Source of the DNA: Marinobacter bryozoorum
GTDB lineage: Bacteria; Pseudomonadota; Gammaproteobacteria; Pseudomonadales; Oleiphilaceae
NCBI RefSeq assembly: GCF_023156245.1
Contig: NZ_JAKZAH010000020.1
Span: forward strand, 1-64,000
Direction: 5' to 3'
Length of the DNA: 64,000 bases
The position numbers and the translations under genes were made by a program. Shown here in pieces: positions 1 through 9,872 of this stretch (positions are counted from its first letter, which is position 1; every line of letters starts with the position of its first letter). Below the pieces are notes generated by a model. It was not told the DNA's origin. It saw nothing but the letters and a program-made list of their open reading frames with translations, and did no database searches.

Positions 1-1
1 A

Positions 2-955
2 ATCAGTGGCAGCTTTCGCGTGGAATGGGTGGCAGGCTTCGTCTGGAATCAGTGGCAACCTTGGTCTGGAATACGCACCCTGGTTTTCCAGCACATGACT
101 GACGGTGTGCTGGTGACCGACGGGCATGGCCGCCTGGTGGACAGTAACCCCTCGGCACGCCACCTGCTGGCCGGCACCGGGCAGCCGTTCGAACGGGGAG
201 AGCCGGTGCAGGAGTTTATCCCGGGTCTGTATTCAGGCCGCGAGGTGGCTAGCGAGATCGAACTTGACGGGCGCACCCTGAACGTCAAGAAAAACGTCTT
301 CCATGGCACAAGTGGCAAGGTTCGCGGAGTTATATACAGCTTCCGGGATGTCACGGACCTGAAGCAGAAGGAAGCCGATCTTCGGGAAAAGCTCGAGCGC
401 ATCGAAGAACTGCGTAATGCACTCAAGGAAGAATCCATTCGCGACCCGCTGACCGGGCTCTACAATCGGCGCTGGCTGGACGAAGTACTGGAGCACGAAA
501 TTCCCCGGGCCTTGCGGGAGCAAAGGCCGCTGACTTTCTGCATCCTCGACCTGGACCACTTCAAACGGGTCAATGACAAGTGGGGCCATGATGTTGGCGA
601 CCGTATCCTCGTGGCCCTGGCAAAGTTGCTGCAGGATGGCAGCCGCAAGCAGGATGTGGCGGCCCGCTTCGGGGGCGAGGAATTTGTCCTGGTGCTGCCT
701 GGCCTGGACCCGGAAGGTGCCCTGGAAGTGATAGGGCGCCTCCGGGGTGAGTTCTCGGCTATGGATTTCAGCCCCGGCGGGCCAGAGCGTCTGACATTTT
801 CAGCAGGCCTGGCCTGCGTACCGGAGCACGCATCAGAGAGGGAAGCCCTCTTTCGGCTTGCTGACCGGGCACTCTACCAGGCCAAGGATGAAGGCCGGGA
901 CCGGGCGGTCATTGCAGCACTGGCGGACGGGGCAGGTGCCGGGGAGTCTGCCTGA
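2..955 (+). CDS. PAS-GGDEF diguanylate cyclase, 5' end outside window
   Basis: C-terminal part of a protein that makes cyclic di-GMP from GTP. The frame is open from the first codon in the window with no upstream stop, so the true start lies to the left. Counting from the GTG at 20, a PAS-like domain covers about residues 22-115, a short coiled coil about 110-140, and the GGDEF domain about 140-300. The catalytic motif is intact as GGEEF (about 218-222), and an RxxD inhibitory site (RKQD, about 209-212) sits five residues before it, so product feedback inhibition is expected. The missing N-terminus may carry membrane segments or another sensor. The next gene converges from the other strand after 27 bases. 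Confidence 0.88.
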   Translation: MSGSFRVEWVAGFVWNQWQPWSGIRTLVFQHMTDGVLVTDGHGRLVDSNPSARHLLAGTGQPFERGEPVQEFIPGLYSGREVASEIELDGRTLNVKKNVFHGTSGKVRGVIYSFRDVTDLKQKEADLREKLERIEELRNALKEESIRDPLTGLYNRRWLDEVLEHEIPRALREQRPLTFCILDLDHFKRVNDKWGHDVGDRILVALAKLLQDGSRKQDVAARFGGEEFVLVLPGLDPEGALEVIGRLRGEFSAMDFSPGGPERLTFSAGLACVPEHASEREALFRLADRALYQAKDEGRDRAVIAALADGAGAGESA

Positions 956-982
956 CCCGCAGCCTCCCCGTTTGCCAGTGAA

Positions 983-2659
983 TTACACCCGGAACTGTGC
1001 AACCAGCTCCCGCAGCCGTTCGCCCAGGCGGGCCAGTTCCTGACTGGCTTCGTTGGTCTGGGTGACGCCGGTATCGCTGTTCTGGGCCGCTTCCACGATG
1101 CGCACCACGTTCTGGTTGATCTCCTCGGCCACCTGGCTTTGCTGTTCGGCGGCGGTGGCAATCTGGGTTACCTGGTCGTGGATGTGCTCCACGGATTGCT
1201 CAATGGTATTCAGGGCGGAGCTGGCGTGGTTAATTCGCTCTACCGTCTCTTCGGACAGCCCCTGGGATGAGCGCATCCGCTCCACCGCACTGCGGGACTC
1301 ATTGATAAAGCCATCAATCATCTCGCGGATCTGCCCGGCGGACTCGCCGCTGCGCTGGGCCAGCTGACGCACTTCATCTGCGACTACTGCGAAGCCCCGG
1401 CCGTGTTCGCCAGCACGGGCAGCTTCAATGGCAGCGTTCAGGGCCAGCAGGTTGGTCTGGTCGGTCACCTCGTGGATAACATCCAGCACCTTCTGGATCT
1501 CGTCACTGCGGGACGCAAGGGCCTCGATGGCCTCCGCGCTTTGCAGGATGTTCCGGGACAGTTCGTTTACCGACTGCTGGGAGCCGGCCATGGTCTGGCC
1601 GCCATCCTTCGCCAGCCGGTCCGCGTCGGCACCGGCACTCTGGACCTCGTTGGCGTTCTTCGAGATCTGGTGGATGGTGGCGGCCATCTCATTAATGGCG
1701 GAAGCAATCTGATCGGTTTCGGACCCCTGGGTCTGGACCGATGCTCGGGTTTCTTCAGCCACGCGGCTGAGCTCTTCCGCAGCAGAAGCCACCTGGTTGG
1801 TGGTGTCGCCCACCTCGCGGATGGTGGTGTGGATCTTGGCCACAAAGGCGTTGAACTGTCGCCCAAGGTCGGCCAGCTCATCCGTGCCTTCCGCTGGCAA
1901 ACGGCGTGTGAGGTCGCCTTCACCAGCGGCGATGTCTTCCATGGTCCGGGTGACCCGGTTCAGGGGTGCGGTGACGCTGCGGCCCATAAACAGGCCAAAG
2001 CTGATAGCGAGGACTACGATCACCACTGTAATCAGGAGAATCGAGAACAGAGCACTGCTGATCTGCTCATCGATTTCGGCACGGGCAGCGGCGATGGTCT
2101 CGTCCACGCTGGTCACGTAAACCCCGGTACCGATTACCCAGTTCCACTTTTCCAGGTAGAGCGAATAGGAGATCTTGGGTTCGACGTTCCCCGTCGCCGG
2201 GTTCTTCCATTCGTAGCTATGGTAGCCGTCGCCGGACTTGCCCGCTTCGAACAGATTACGGAGTAATGCCTTGGACTCCGGGGTGCTGTTCTTTACGTAA
2301 CCCTCTGCCGACGGCTTGGGCCGGAACGCCAGATTGAACGAATCATGGGTGTAGGCAAAGATGTAATTGTTCTCTCCGAACCCCATGGAGCGAATGGTGT
2401 CCCGAACCCGCAGCTTCGCCTCTTCCTCATCCAGTGAGGGGTCGGAGTAGTCGGCGTCGATAGCGGTTCTGGCGGCTTGAACGATATGTTTCAGGCTTTC
2501 CTTGTGAGTCTCGATCAGGTTATCCCTGAGGCGCTCCACCTCGTGCTTGCCGTTCTGCGTTAACTGGTTTGTGGTGATCCAAGCCGTAACGCCAGCGGTG
2601 ACCAGCACCGGCACCAGTACGGCAATCAACAGACGTGAACGGATGCGCAGTCGCTCCAT
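983..2659 (-). CDS. Methyl-accepting chemotaxis protein with Cache sensor
   Basis: Transmembrane chemoreceptor of 558 residues. An N-terminal membrane helix (about 8-28) is followed by a periplasmic single-Cache (sCache_2-like) ligand-binding domain (about 35-190), a second membrane helix (about 200-225), a HAMP domain and a long cytoplasmic signalling coiled coil. The highly conserved hairpin tip is visible ([19 protein letters not shown]), which binds CheA and CheW. The protein ends in QFRV and has no NWETF-like pentapeptide, so it should not tether CheR or CheB by that route. The ATG start at 2659 is followed directly by the first membrane helix. The ligand is not predictable; small organic acids are common for this sensor fold. 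It is monocistronic. Confidence 0.93.
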   Translation of the reverse strand: MERLRIRSRLLIAVLVPVLVTAGVTAWITTNQLTQNGKHEVERLRDNLIETHKESLKHIVQAARTAIDADYSDPSLDEEEAKLRVRDTIRSMGFGENNYIFAYTHDSFNLAFRPKPSAEGYVKNSTPESKALLRNLFEAGKSGDGYHSYEWKNPATGNVEPKISYSLYLEKWNWVIGTGVYVTSVDETIAAARAEIDEQISSALFSILLITVVIVVLAISFGLFMGRSVTAPLNRVTRTMEDIAAGEGDLTRRLPAEGTDELADLGRQFNAFVAKIHTTIREVGDTTNQVASAAEELSRVAEETRASVQTQGSETDQIASAINEMAATIHQISKNANEVQSAGADADRLAKDGGQTMAGSQQSVNELSRNILQSAEAIEALASRSDEIQKVLDVIHEVTDQTNLLALNAAIEAARAGEHGRGFAVVADEVRQLAQRSGESAGQIREMIDGFINESRSAVERMRSSQGLSEETVERINHASSALNTIEQSVEHIHDQVTQIATAAEQQSQVAEEINQNVVRIVEAAQNSDTGVTQTNEASQELARLGERLRELVAQFRV

Positions 2660-3062
2660 CAGTTTTATGGTAAAACTCCAGGCAATCTGAAAAGGACATC
2701 AGGTCGGAATAAGTCGGTCGCTAATTATCCGGATGTATGGCGGGATTGCCGTTCCGAAATGTAACCGGACTATCGCTATGTCCTGGTTATCGGCCGGTTA
2801 GGTCATAGCTTGAGGGTGCCTGCCTGCTTGGTACGCAGCTGAAGGTAAACTGTAAAACCTTGTTAAATGACTGTGACCGTTTGCCAAAGATTCCATGCCC
2901 GTGCACGACGCATCCGCGGCAGGGTGGCAAGCTCCCGGCAAATAGTGAAGAATGAGACGAAATCCCGTAACGCCCACACGGCACGCGCGGCAGGCTTCCC
3001 GGCTTTCGGAGTCCTGCCTGGTAGTCAAAACAATAAGATGGTCGGCCCTGATGTACGAGACG
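2660..3062. other. Intergenic region between chemoreceptor and DUF1329 gene
   Basis: About 400 bases without a credible gene. It must carry the divergent promoters of the chemoreceptor (minus) and the DUF1329 gene (plus). I looked for a flagellar sigma-28 type promoter for the chemoreceptor and did not find a convincing one. The short open frames here have no ribosome binding site or recognisable product. Confidence 0.5.
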
Positions 3063-4445
3063 ATGCAGAAAAAACTGATCCCCGCCCTTTGTGTTTCACT
3101 GCTGGCCCTGACCAGCGCTGCGCCCAGCCAGGCCGCTGTTTCCCAGGCCGAAGCCAACCGTCTGGGTAACAGTCTTACGCCGTTCGGTGCCATCCGTGCT
3201 GGCAACTCGGCGGGAACTATCCCACGCTGGACGGGTGGCGATACCACCATTCCGGATGGTTACGAAGGTAGCGGTGACCACCATGCCAATCCCTATCCCG
3301 ATGACGAGCCCCGCTACGTGGTAAAAGCGGAAAACATGGAGGAATACCGGGGCGTGCTGGCTGACGGCGTGGCTGCCATGTTCGAAGCCTACCCGGAATC
3401 GTTCAACCTGCAGGTTTATCCAACCCGAAGGCCCCATACTGCGCCTGATCATATCGTCGAAAATACCCGCAAGAACGCGACCAGCGCGACCCTGGTCAGT
3501 GAGGGATACAGCATCGAGAATGCCTTTGGCGGGCACCCGTTCCCGATTCTGCACGGCTCAGACGAAGAAAAGGGCATGCAGGCCATGTGGAACCACCTGA
3601 CCCGCTGGCGGGGGCGCTGGGTCGAGAGGGAATACACAGAGGTCGTGGTGGTAAACGGCCAGTACGGCGGTGTCACCATGCGTCAGGAAGTCTTCTTCAA
3701 CTGGAACAAGAAAGGCGGCTCCTGGGAAGATCTGGATAAAATCATCAACTACTACCTGTCTACCGTGATTGCACCTGAGCAATATGCCGGCGGCGGCATC
3801 CTGGTCCATGAAACCCTGAACCAGGCGGAAGAGCCCCGTCCAGCCTGGGGGTTCAGTGCCGGTGAAGTACGCCGTGCCCCGAGCCTGGGCTACGATTCGC
3901 CCATTGCCTCGTCCGGTAACCTGCGTACCGTTGATGATACCGACACGTTCAGCGGTGCACTCGACCGGTACAACTGGGAGTATAAGGGACTGCATGAAAA
4001 GCTGATTCCCTACAACAACTTCGACATTACCAGCGACAAATATTCGTACGATGATGTGCTGGACAAGCAGCACCTCAACCCTGACCTGATGCGCTGGGAG
4101 TTGCATCGGGTGCACGTGGTAGAAGCCAACCTGCGTGAAGATGCCCGCCACCTCTACCACAAGCGGGTGTTCTATATCGATGAGGACAGCTGGAATATCG
4201 CCCTGGTTGACCAGTATGACGACGAGGGCAACCTTTACCGGGTGACCATGGCCATGCTCAAGAACTTCTATGACATGCCCGGTGTCTGGTCAGACCTCGA
4301 GGTCTACCATGACCTTAAAAAAGGCATATACCACGCCACGGGCCTGATCAATGAATCTGAGGGCACCCGTTTATTCAAGGATGAGTTCCCGGGCAAGCGC
4401 TACTTCTCACCCTTCACCCTGCGTCGTCGCCTTTCTGGCTACTGA
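3063..4445 (+). CDS. Exported DUF1329 family protein
   Basis: Secreted protein of about 460 residues of the DUF1329 family, outer-membrane-associated proteins of proteobacteria often found beside DUF1302 proteins and hydrolases and linked to use of hydrophobic substrates; the biochemical role is not established. The frame is open further upstream to 2952, but an ATG at 3063 gives a clean signal peptide (MQKKLIPALCVSLLALTSA, cleavage near SQA), so I start there; ATG at 3051 is an alternative. The motif GNSAGTIPRWTGG near the mature N-terminus and the long C-terminal region with LVDQYDDEGNLYRV fit the family. The next gene on the same strand is a lipoprotein esterase, consistent with shared work on ester or lipid substrates. 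No DUF1302 partner is present. Confidence 0.85.
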   Translation: MQKKLIPALCVSLLALTSAAPSQAAVSQAEANRLGNSLTPFGAIRAGNSAGTIPRWTGGDTTIPDGYEGSGDHHANPYPDDEPRYVVKAENMEEYRGVLADGVAAMFEAYPESFNLQVYPTRRPHTAPDHIVENTRKNATSATLVSEGYSIENAFGGHPFPILHGSDEEKGMQAMWNHLTRWRGRWVEREYTEVVVVNGQYGGVTMRQEVFFNWNKKGGSWEDLDKIINYYLSTVIAPEQYAGGGILVHETLNQAEEPRPAWGFSAGEVRRAPSLGYDSPIASSGNLRTVDDTDTFSGALDRYNWEYKGLHEKLIPYNNFDITSDKYSYDDVLDKQHLNPDLMRWELHRVHVVEANLREDARHLYHKRVFYIDEDSWNIALVDQYDDEGNLYRVTMAMLKNFYDMPGVWSDLEVYHDLKKGIYHATGLINESEGTRLFKDEFPGKRYFSPFTLRRRLSGY

Positions 4446-4461
4446 GACGATTCATAAAACT

Positions 4462-4481
4462 GTGTCACAGGGACGTGACAC
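4462..4481. promoter_or_regulatory. Perfect 20-bp palindrome, possible operator or RNA hairpin
   Basis: GTGTCAC, six bases AGGGAC, then GTGACAC: a perfect 7-bp inverted repeat 17 bases after the DUF1329 stop and about 180 bases before the esterase start. No T run follows, so it is not a standard terminator. It could be a dimeric operator for the esterase or a 3' hairpin. The loop AGGGAC also occurs in the second hairpin of the repeat family at 33.6-35.5 kb, which may be chance. Confidence 0.35.
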
Positions 4482-4661
4482 GAGATGCCATTCCTTCCAA
4501 TAGTTAATCCCCGGGGCGCCAGACAGGTATCCCCGCTTGCCCTTAATCTGTGTACAGGTTTTCGATGGCCAGGCTTCAGGGCCCGGCCTGTCGAAGGCGC
4601 CTCCGGCCTTCCCGGGTAAACGGCCGGATAACGACAACAACAGACCAAGGCAGAACGAACC

Positions 4662-6410
4662 ATGAATTTCCTGCAGAACCAATCTTTCTGGCGTATGTCC
4701 ATGACAACCGCGTTGGCCGCCGCCATGCTTGCTGGATGTGGTGGCTCATCGTCGGGCTCTTCCTCTGACTCTGATGATACAGCTGAATTGCCGCCCAATG
4801 TTCGACAGACCCAGTCGGGTCAGGTGGAAGGCGTAGAGCAGGGCGCTGTGCGCATGTTCAAGGGCATTCCCTTTGCGAAACCGCCAGTGGGTGACTTGCG
4901 CTTTGCGCCGCCGCAGCCGGCTGATGCGTGGGAGGGTGTGCTCGATGCCAGTGAGTTTGGTAACAGCTGTCCCCAGACTGGCAGTGCATTCAATGGCTTC
5001 ACCGATAGCCTGGACGAAGACTGCCTCTATCTGAATGTGTATACCCCCACCGAGGGTGAGAATCATCCGGTCATGGTCTGGATTCATGGCGGTGCGTTTA
5101 TCACAGGATCCGGCGGTGAGTCCTATGAGCCCTCGCGGCTGGTCGATCAGGGAGTGGTCGTGGTGACCATGAACTACCGCCTGGGTGTGCTCGGCTTCCT
5201 GCCTGCAGCGGGTTTACCCGAAGGCAACGGCCAGTTCGGGTTGTTGGACCAGCAACTGGCACTGAAGTGGGTGCAGGACAATATTGATGCCTTCGGTGGT
5301 GATGCCGGCAATGTCACCATTTTCGGTGAGTCCGCTGGTGGCCACAGCGTATTGTCGCAGCTGGTTTCCGCAGGTGCGGGCACAGGGTCTGAAGGATTGT
5401 TCCACAAAGCCATTGTGCAAAGTGGTGCGTACCAGCCCACCCAGGTTCCCCAGCCCGTGGGTGAGGTCCTGATTGGTTCACCGGTGGTAGCGGCCCTGGG
5501 CTGCAGCGATGCCGGCGATGTCGCAGCCTGCCTGCGGGATGAAAGCGTTACGACGGCGGCCATCCTCGAGGCTCAGGGAGACTTGTGGTTTAACCCCACC
5601 TGGGGTCAGGGCATGCTGCCATATTCCATTCAGGCGGCCCTGAGCCAGGCAGGCGGCGCTGCCTTCCCCCAGGGTGTTCCGGTAATGACGGGTAATAACC
5701 TGCATGAGGGCCGGCTGTTCCTGGCGCTGGACGAGATCTCGGCTACCCTGGCGGGTGCGCCAGACCCGGTGGACACCCTGGAGGAGTACCAGGCCGAGGT
5801 CGGTGCCTTGCTGGCGTCTGATCCCAGGGGCCTGGACGCCGACCAGGTCGCTGCAGATTACCTGAATACGGACAGCAGTCCCCTTGCGACACCGCCAGTA
5901 ACCGATCCGGCCGCTGCAGACCGTTTCACCCTGGCACTGGCATCCATCCAGACCTCGTGGCGCTTCGCCTGTAATCAGCTGGCCCAGGTCGGCAGCCTGT
6001 CAGGCCAGGGGGTTCCGACCTTCGGCTACTGGTTTACCGATGAGGATGCTCCCAGCCTGTTCGGCCCTGAGCTCACGCCGATGCTGAGCTTTGACCTGGG
6101 TGCTGCCCATGCATTGGAAATCCAGTACGTGCTGAACAGCGAAGCTACCATGCGGGCGCGTGGTGCCAGTGATGAACAGCTTGCCCTCTCAGAACGGATG
6201 ATCGACCATTGGGTGCAGTTTGCTCGCTATGGCGATCCCAGTTCCGCTGACGGCACCGCCACCTGGCCGGACTACGCGGCTGGCAGCCAGCTCGTGGAGC
6301 TGACACCGGAAATCCCGGCTTCAGAGTCGCTGGTGAACGTGAGTGAGGCCGCGGCAGCCCATAACTGCGCCTATTGGGCGAACCCACCGCTGGCACCTGA
6401 CCAGATCTGA
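4662..6410 (+). CDS. Type B carboxylesterase lipoprotein
   Basis: Alpha/beta-hydrolase of 582 residues of the carboxylesterase type B family, expected to hydrolyse carboxylic esters at the cell surface or in the periplasm. The N-terminus has a lipoprotein signal with lipobox LAGC (Cys about 26) and a Ser/Asp-rich linker, so it is lipid-anchored. Family signatures are present: GIPFAKPPVGDLRF, EDCLYLNVYTP, the oxyanion region WIHGGAFITGSG, and the nucleophile elbow FGESAGGHS with Ser about 224. The C-terminal catalytic His probably lies in the GAAHALEI segment. The lipobox Met-1 start at 4662 is well placed. The preceding DUF1329 gene may serve the same substrate. A strong terminator follows. 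The substrate is unknown. Confidence 0.9.
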   Translation: MNFLQNQSFWRMSMTTALAAAMLAGCGGSSSGSSSDSDDTAELPPNVRQTQSGQVEGVEQGAVRMFKGIPFAKPPVGDLRFAPPQPADAWEGVLDASEFGNSCPQTGSAFNGFTDSLDEDCLYLNVYTPTEGENHPVMVWIHGGAFITGSGGESYEPSRLVDQGVVVVTMNYRLGVLGFLPAAGLPEGNGQFGLLDQQLALKWVQDNIDAFGGDAGNVTIFGESAGGHSVLSQLVSAGAGTGSEGLFHKAIVQSGAYQPTQVPQPVGEVLIGSPVVAALGCSDAGDVAACLRDESVTTAAILEAQGDLWFNPTWGQGMLPYSIQAALSQAGGAAFPQGVPVMTGNNLHEGRLFLALDEISATLAGAPDPVDTLEEYQAEVGALLASDPRGLDADQVAADYLNTDSSPLATPPVTDPAAADRFTLALASIQTSWRFACNQLAQVGSLSGQGVPTFGYWFTDEDAPSLFGPELTPMLSFDLGAAHALEIQYVLNSEATMRARGASDEQLALSERMIDHWVQFARYGDPSSADGTATWPDYAAGSQLVELTPEIPASESLVNVSEAAAAHNCAYWANPPLAPDQI

Positions 6411-6431
6411 GGCCGGGGCACCCCGGCATAA

Positions 6432-6480
6432 CCGGAGCGGCAATTCAGGCAGTGTAACCCTGAATTGCCTCCGGCTTTGT
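6432..6480 (+). terminator. Rho-independent terminator after the esterase gene
   Basis: A 16-bp stem (CCGGAG, two-base bulge, GCAATTCAGG pairing with CCTGAATTGCCTCCGG) closes a nine-base loop and is followed by CTTTGT. It starts 22 bases after the esterase stop. The T tract is short, so termination may be partial. Confidence 0.65.
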
Positions 6481-6552
6481 AAATCCCTCTCCCCTGATGA
6501 ATAATGGAACGCCATTTCGATAAACAACACTGATATTCATCAGGGGAGTTCC

Positions 6553-7527
6553 ATGAAGACAAGAATCACTGAACTGTTTGGTATCGAGCACCCGATCATC
6601 CAGGGTGGCATGCACTGGGTTGGCTATGCGGAGCTGGCAGCTGCCGTTTCCAACGCCGGCGGCCTGGGCATTATCACGGCGCTGACCCAGCCCACCCCGG
6701 AAGACCTGGCGAAGGAAATCGCCCGCTGCAAGGAGATGACCGATAAGCCTTTCGGCGTGAACCTCACCTTCCTGCCATCGTTCCAGGAACCCCCCTATCC
6801 CGAGTACATCCAGGCCATTATCGACGGTGGTGTGAAGGTCGTTGAAACCGCCGGTCGCAGCCCGGAGAAGTACATGCCGGCCCTCAAGGAAGCCGGTATC
6901 AAGGTAATTCACAAGTGCACCTCAGTGCGCCATGCCCTCAAGGCCCAGAAGATCGGTTGTGACGCCGTCAGCGTGGATGGCTTCGAGTGTGGCGGTCACC
7001 CGGGCGAGGATGACGTGCCCAACTTCATCCTTCTGCCCCGGGCGGCCGAGGAGCTGGATATCCCGTTCGTGGCATCCGGCGGCATGGCCGACGGACGTAG
7101 CCTGGTGGCGGCAATGGCCCTCGGTGCGGACGGCATGAATATGGGCACTCGCTTCCTGGCCACCAAGGATGCCCCGGTCCATGACACGGTCAAGCAGACC
7201 ATCGTGGAAGCCGACGAGCTGCAGACCCGGCTGGTGATGCGCCCGCTGCGCAATACCGAGCGGGTGATGAAGAACGCCGCGGTGGATGAGATCCTGCGGA
7301 TCGAGAAAGAGAAGGGCGCAGACACCCAGATCGACGACATCCGTCACCTGGTCACCGGCGCCAAGGGCAAGATGGTGCTGCATGAGGGCAAGATGGACGA
7401 GGCTGCCTGGAGTTGCGGCATGGTGGCCGGACTGATCCACGATGTGCCATCCTGTGAAGAGCTGATCAACCGCATCATGGGCGAGGCGGAAAGCATCATT
7501 CGTGATCGCCTGATGGGCGCTCTCTGA
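6553..7527 (+). CDS. Nitronate monooxygenase family FMN enzyme
   Basis: TIM-barrel flavoprotein of 324 residues of the nitronate monooxygenase / 2-nitropropane dioxygenase family, which oxidises nitronates such as propionate 3-nitronate using FMN and O2. Family marks are the N-terminal PIIQGGMHWVG, the phosphate-binding glycine loops (VASGGMADGRSL, GADGMNMGTRFLAT) and the GFECGGHPGED segment with the conserved His. The length is typical. ATG at 6553 is preceded by CAGGGGAG about seven bases away, a good ribosome binding site. Twelve bases separate it from the SMP-30 gene, so the two are very likely co-transcribed. Some members of this family act on other substrates, so the exact reaction is uncertain. 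Confidence 0.88.
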   Translation: MKTRITELFGIEHPIIQGGMHWVGYAELAAAVSNAGGLGIITALTQPTPEDLAKEIARCKEMTDKPFGVNLTFLPSFQEPPYPEYIQAIIDGGVKVVETAGRSPEKYMPALKEAGIKVIHKCTSVRHALKAQKIGCDAVSVDGFECGGHPGEDDVPNFILLPRAAEELDIPFVASGGMADGRSLVAAMALGADGMNMGTRFLATKDAPVHDTVKQTIVEADELQTRLVMRPLRNTERVMKNAAVDEILRIEKEKGADTQIDDIRHLVTGAKGKMVLHEGKMDEAAWSCGMVAGLIHDVPSCEELINRIMGEAESIIRDRLMGAL

Positions 7528-7539
7528 GGAGACACAATC

Positions 7540-8436
7540 ATGGCAGAACTGAACCTTCTTACCGATGGTGGCAGTTTCTTCGAAGGCCCCCGCTGGCGGG
7601 ATGGCCGCTGGTGGGTGTCCGATTTCTACCGCCACGGTGTTTACACGGTCACTACCGACGGCCTGGTGGAAAAGGTGCTGGATGCGCCGCAGCAGTCATC
7701 CGGTCTGGGCTGGTTGCCGGACGGTTCCCTGGTCTGGGTGTCGATGGTGGATCGCAAGGTCATGCGCCGCTCACCCGATGGTGAGACCAGCGTGTATGCG
7801 GACCTGTCAGGCCACGCAACAGGGCATGTGAATGACCTGGTAGCCGCCAATGATGGTAATGTCTGGGTAGGCAATTTCGGCTTCGACCTGATGGAAGGGG
7901 CCGACCTGCAACCGGCAAAGCTGATGCGGATTGACCCGGAAGGCAATCTCAGTGTCGCGGCGGAAGACCTGTACTTCCCCAACGGCATGGTGATTACACC
8001 GGACCAGAAAACCCTGGTAGTGGGCGAAACCTTCGGCAATCGCATGACCGCGTTCACCATCGCGGACGACGGCGAACTCTATGACCGCCGGGACTGGGCC
8101 GAGTTCGGCCCGAGACCCGCGCCTGGCCCCCGTGCCGATATGCTGAAACAGCTCAGCATCGGCCCCGACGGCTGCTGCCTGGACGCCGAAGGGCAGATCT
8201 GGATTGCCGATGCCTTCAACCAGCGCTGTATCCGCGTGGCTGAGGGTGGCGAGATCACTGAGGAGATCAAGGCACCGGAAGGCCAGGGGGTGTTCGCCTG
8301 CATGCTGGGTGATACCGATGGCCGCACCCTACTGATGTGCTGTGCCCCGGACTCCTCCGCCAAGCGCCGCAAACAGGCCAACGAGGCCACCCTGTACACC
8401 GCCCGGGTGGCGGTTCCCCACGCCGGTAATCCCTGA
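7540..8436 (+). CDS. SMP-30/gluconolactonase/LRE family lactonase-like protein
   Basis: Six-bladed beta-propeller of 298 residues in the SMP-30/gluconolactonase family, metal-dependent hydrolases of sugar and other lactones. Family features are GGSFFEGPRWRDGRWWVSDF near the N-terminus (Glu as a metal ligand), GHVNDLVAANDGNVWVGNFG (Asn ligand), YFPNGMVITPDQ (Asn ligand) and the late Asp region LDAEGQIWIADAFNQRCIRV. There is no signal peptide, so it is cytoplasmic. The start ATG follows GAGGAGAC at a good distance. It is translated from the same message as the nitronate monooxygenase. The link between these two activities is not obvious; the substrate is unknown. Confidence 0.87.
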   Translation: MAELNLLTDGGSFFEGPRWRDGRWWVSDFYRHGVYTVTTDGLVEKVLDAPQQSSGLGWLPDGSLVWVSMVDRKVMRRSPDGETSVYADLSGHATGHVNDLVAANDGNVWVGNFGFDLMEGADLQPAKLMRIDPEGNLSVAAEDLYFPNGMVITPDQKTLVVGETFGNRMTAFTIADDGELYDRRDWAEFGPRPAPGPRADMLKQLSIGPDGCCLDAEGQIWIADAFNQRCIRVAEGGEITEEIKAPEGQGVFACMLGDTDGRTLLMCCAPDSSAKRRKQANEATLYTARVAVPHAGNP

Positions 8437-8454
8437 CCGGTGATTCAGGTGCCA

Positions 8455-8490
8455 GGTTCCCGGGCTGCAACGGTCCGGGAGCCGGTTTTC
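8455..8490 (+). terminator. Probable terminator after the SMP-30 gene
   Basis: A 9-bp stem, GGTTCCCGG with CCGGGAGCC including one G-U pair, around an 11-base loop is followed by GGTTTTC. It begins 18 bases after the SMP-30 stop. Confidence 0.55.
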
Positions 8491-8683
8491 GGCATTCCCC
8501 TATGCACTATCCAGTGCGCTCCTCCGTATACCTCCCCAGATTTCTCCACGCCAGCCGGCGTGGCATTCACTCGAGGGGAACCCATTGGGCCGTTACCTCT
8601 CAAAGCCTGAAAGGCCGCTTGAATCCTCTGGTGTTGCCAGGATGTGGCGGTGTGCTTACCTATTCGGCAAAGGGGACAGAATT

Positions 8684-9871
8684 TTGAACAAACGTACAGG
8701 ATGGTTGGCGCTGTTTGCGGCAGGTGCACTGGGTGTGTGGGCCATGGCAGCCGCCCAGAACGAGTCCGGTCAGTCCGCCTATGCGCCGGATGACCCTGAC
8801 CTGGCGATAGCCACCTTCGCCGGCGGCTGCTTCTGGTGTGTGGAGGCGGGGTTCGAGAAGATTCCGGGGGTGGTGGAAGCGGTCTCCGGGTATGCAGGCG
8901 GTGAGGAACCATCACCCACCTATGAGCAGGTCTCCTCAGGGCGTACCGGCCATACCGAGGCAGTGCAGGTGTACTACGATCCGGACGAGATCACTTACGA
9001 GGGCCTGGTGGAAGGTTTCTGGCGCTTTATGGACCCAACGGATGCCAACGGCCAGTTCGTGGACCGGGGGCAGCAGTATCGCCCGGCCATTTTCTATCAT
9101 GATCAAGCACAAAGGGAAGTTGCCGAGGCCTCGAAGCAGGCGCTGGCCGATTCCGGCCGCTATGACGACCCGGTTGTGATCGAAATCGTTGCCCTGGACA
9201 AGTTCTGGGACGCCGAGGGATACCACCAGGATTACTACGAAAAGAACCCCATCCGCTACAAGGTCTACACTTTCAACAGCGGCCGTTTCCAGTTTATTGA
9301 CAAGGTGTGGGGAGAAGACCAGGAACTGGACTTCTCACAGTACCGGCCCGATGGCCAGGACCAGGCTGCTGGCATTACCAGCTCAGCAATCAACCGTATC
9401 GTGGCTGGCCCCGGCTTTGATCCGGAGCGTTTCCGGATGCCGGACGAGGCGACGCTGCGCTCGGAACTCACCGACCTCCAGTACGACGTGGCTCGTGAGG
9501 ATGGTACCGAAAGGGCGTTTGATAACGAGTACTGGGACAACAAGGAGCCGGGTCTCTACGTGGATATCGTCTCGGGTGAGCCCCTGTTCTCGTCACGGGA
9601 TATGTACAAATCCGGCACCGGGTGGCCCAGTTTTACCCGTCCCATCAACGCGGATGCGGTGGTGGAGCGGGAAGACAACAAGCTGTGGATGACCCGCACA
9701 GAGATCCGCAGCCGCTATGCCGACTCGCACCTGGGACACGTGTTCAATGACGGACCGGAGCCCACTGGCCTGCGATACTGTATGAACTCGGCGGCCATGG
9801 CCTTTATTCCCCTCGACCAGATGGAAGCGGCCGGCTACGGGGATTACATCGACCAGGTCCGGGAGGACTGA
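8684..9871 (+). CDS. msrAB: Exported bifunctional peptide methionine sulfoxide reductase MsrA-MsrB
   Basis: Fusion that reduces both S- and R-diastereomers of protein-bound methionine sulfoxide, 395 residues from the chosen start. The frame is open to 8585, but a TTG at 8684 has AGGGGAC seven bases upstream and begins a signal peptide ([18 protein letters not shown]...), which places the enzyme in the envelope. MsrA comes first, with the catalytic GCFWC motif (about 48-52). MsrB follows with [19 protein letters not shown] and the catalytic Cys in RYCMNSAAM (about 366). The two CxxC zinc-binding pairs of classical MsrB are absent, as in other MsrA-MsrB fusions. No thioredoxin-like domain is attached, so the electron donor must be separate. 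It ends one base before the convergent exonuclease gene. Confidence 0.92.
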   Translation: MNKRTGWLALFAAGALGVWAMAAAQNESGQSAYAPDDPDLAIATFAGGCFWCVEAGFEKIPGVVEAVSGYAGGEEPSPTYEQVSSGRTGHTEAVQVYYDPDEITYEGLVEGFWRFMDPTDANGQFVDRGQQYRPAIFYHDQAQREVAEASKQALADSGRYDDPVVIEIVALDKFWDAEGYHQDYYEKNPIRYKVYTFNSGRFQFIDKVWGEDQELDFSQYRPDGQDQAAGITSSAINRIVAGPGFDPERFRMPDEATLRSELTDLQYDVAREDGTERAFDNEYWDNKEPGLYVDIVSGEPLFSSRDMYKSGTGWPSFTRPINADAVVEREDNKLWMTRTEIRSRYADSHLGHVFNDGPEPTGLRYCMNSAAMAFIPLDQMEAAGYGDYIDQVRED

Positions 9872-9872
9872 T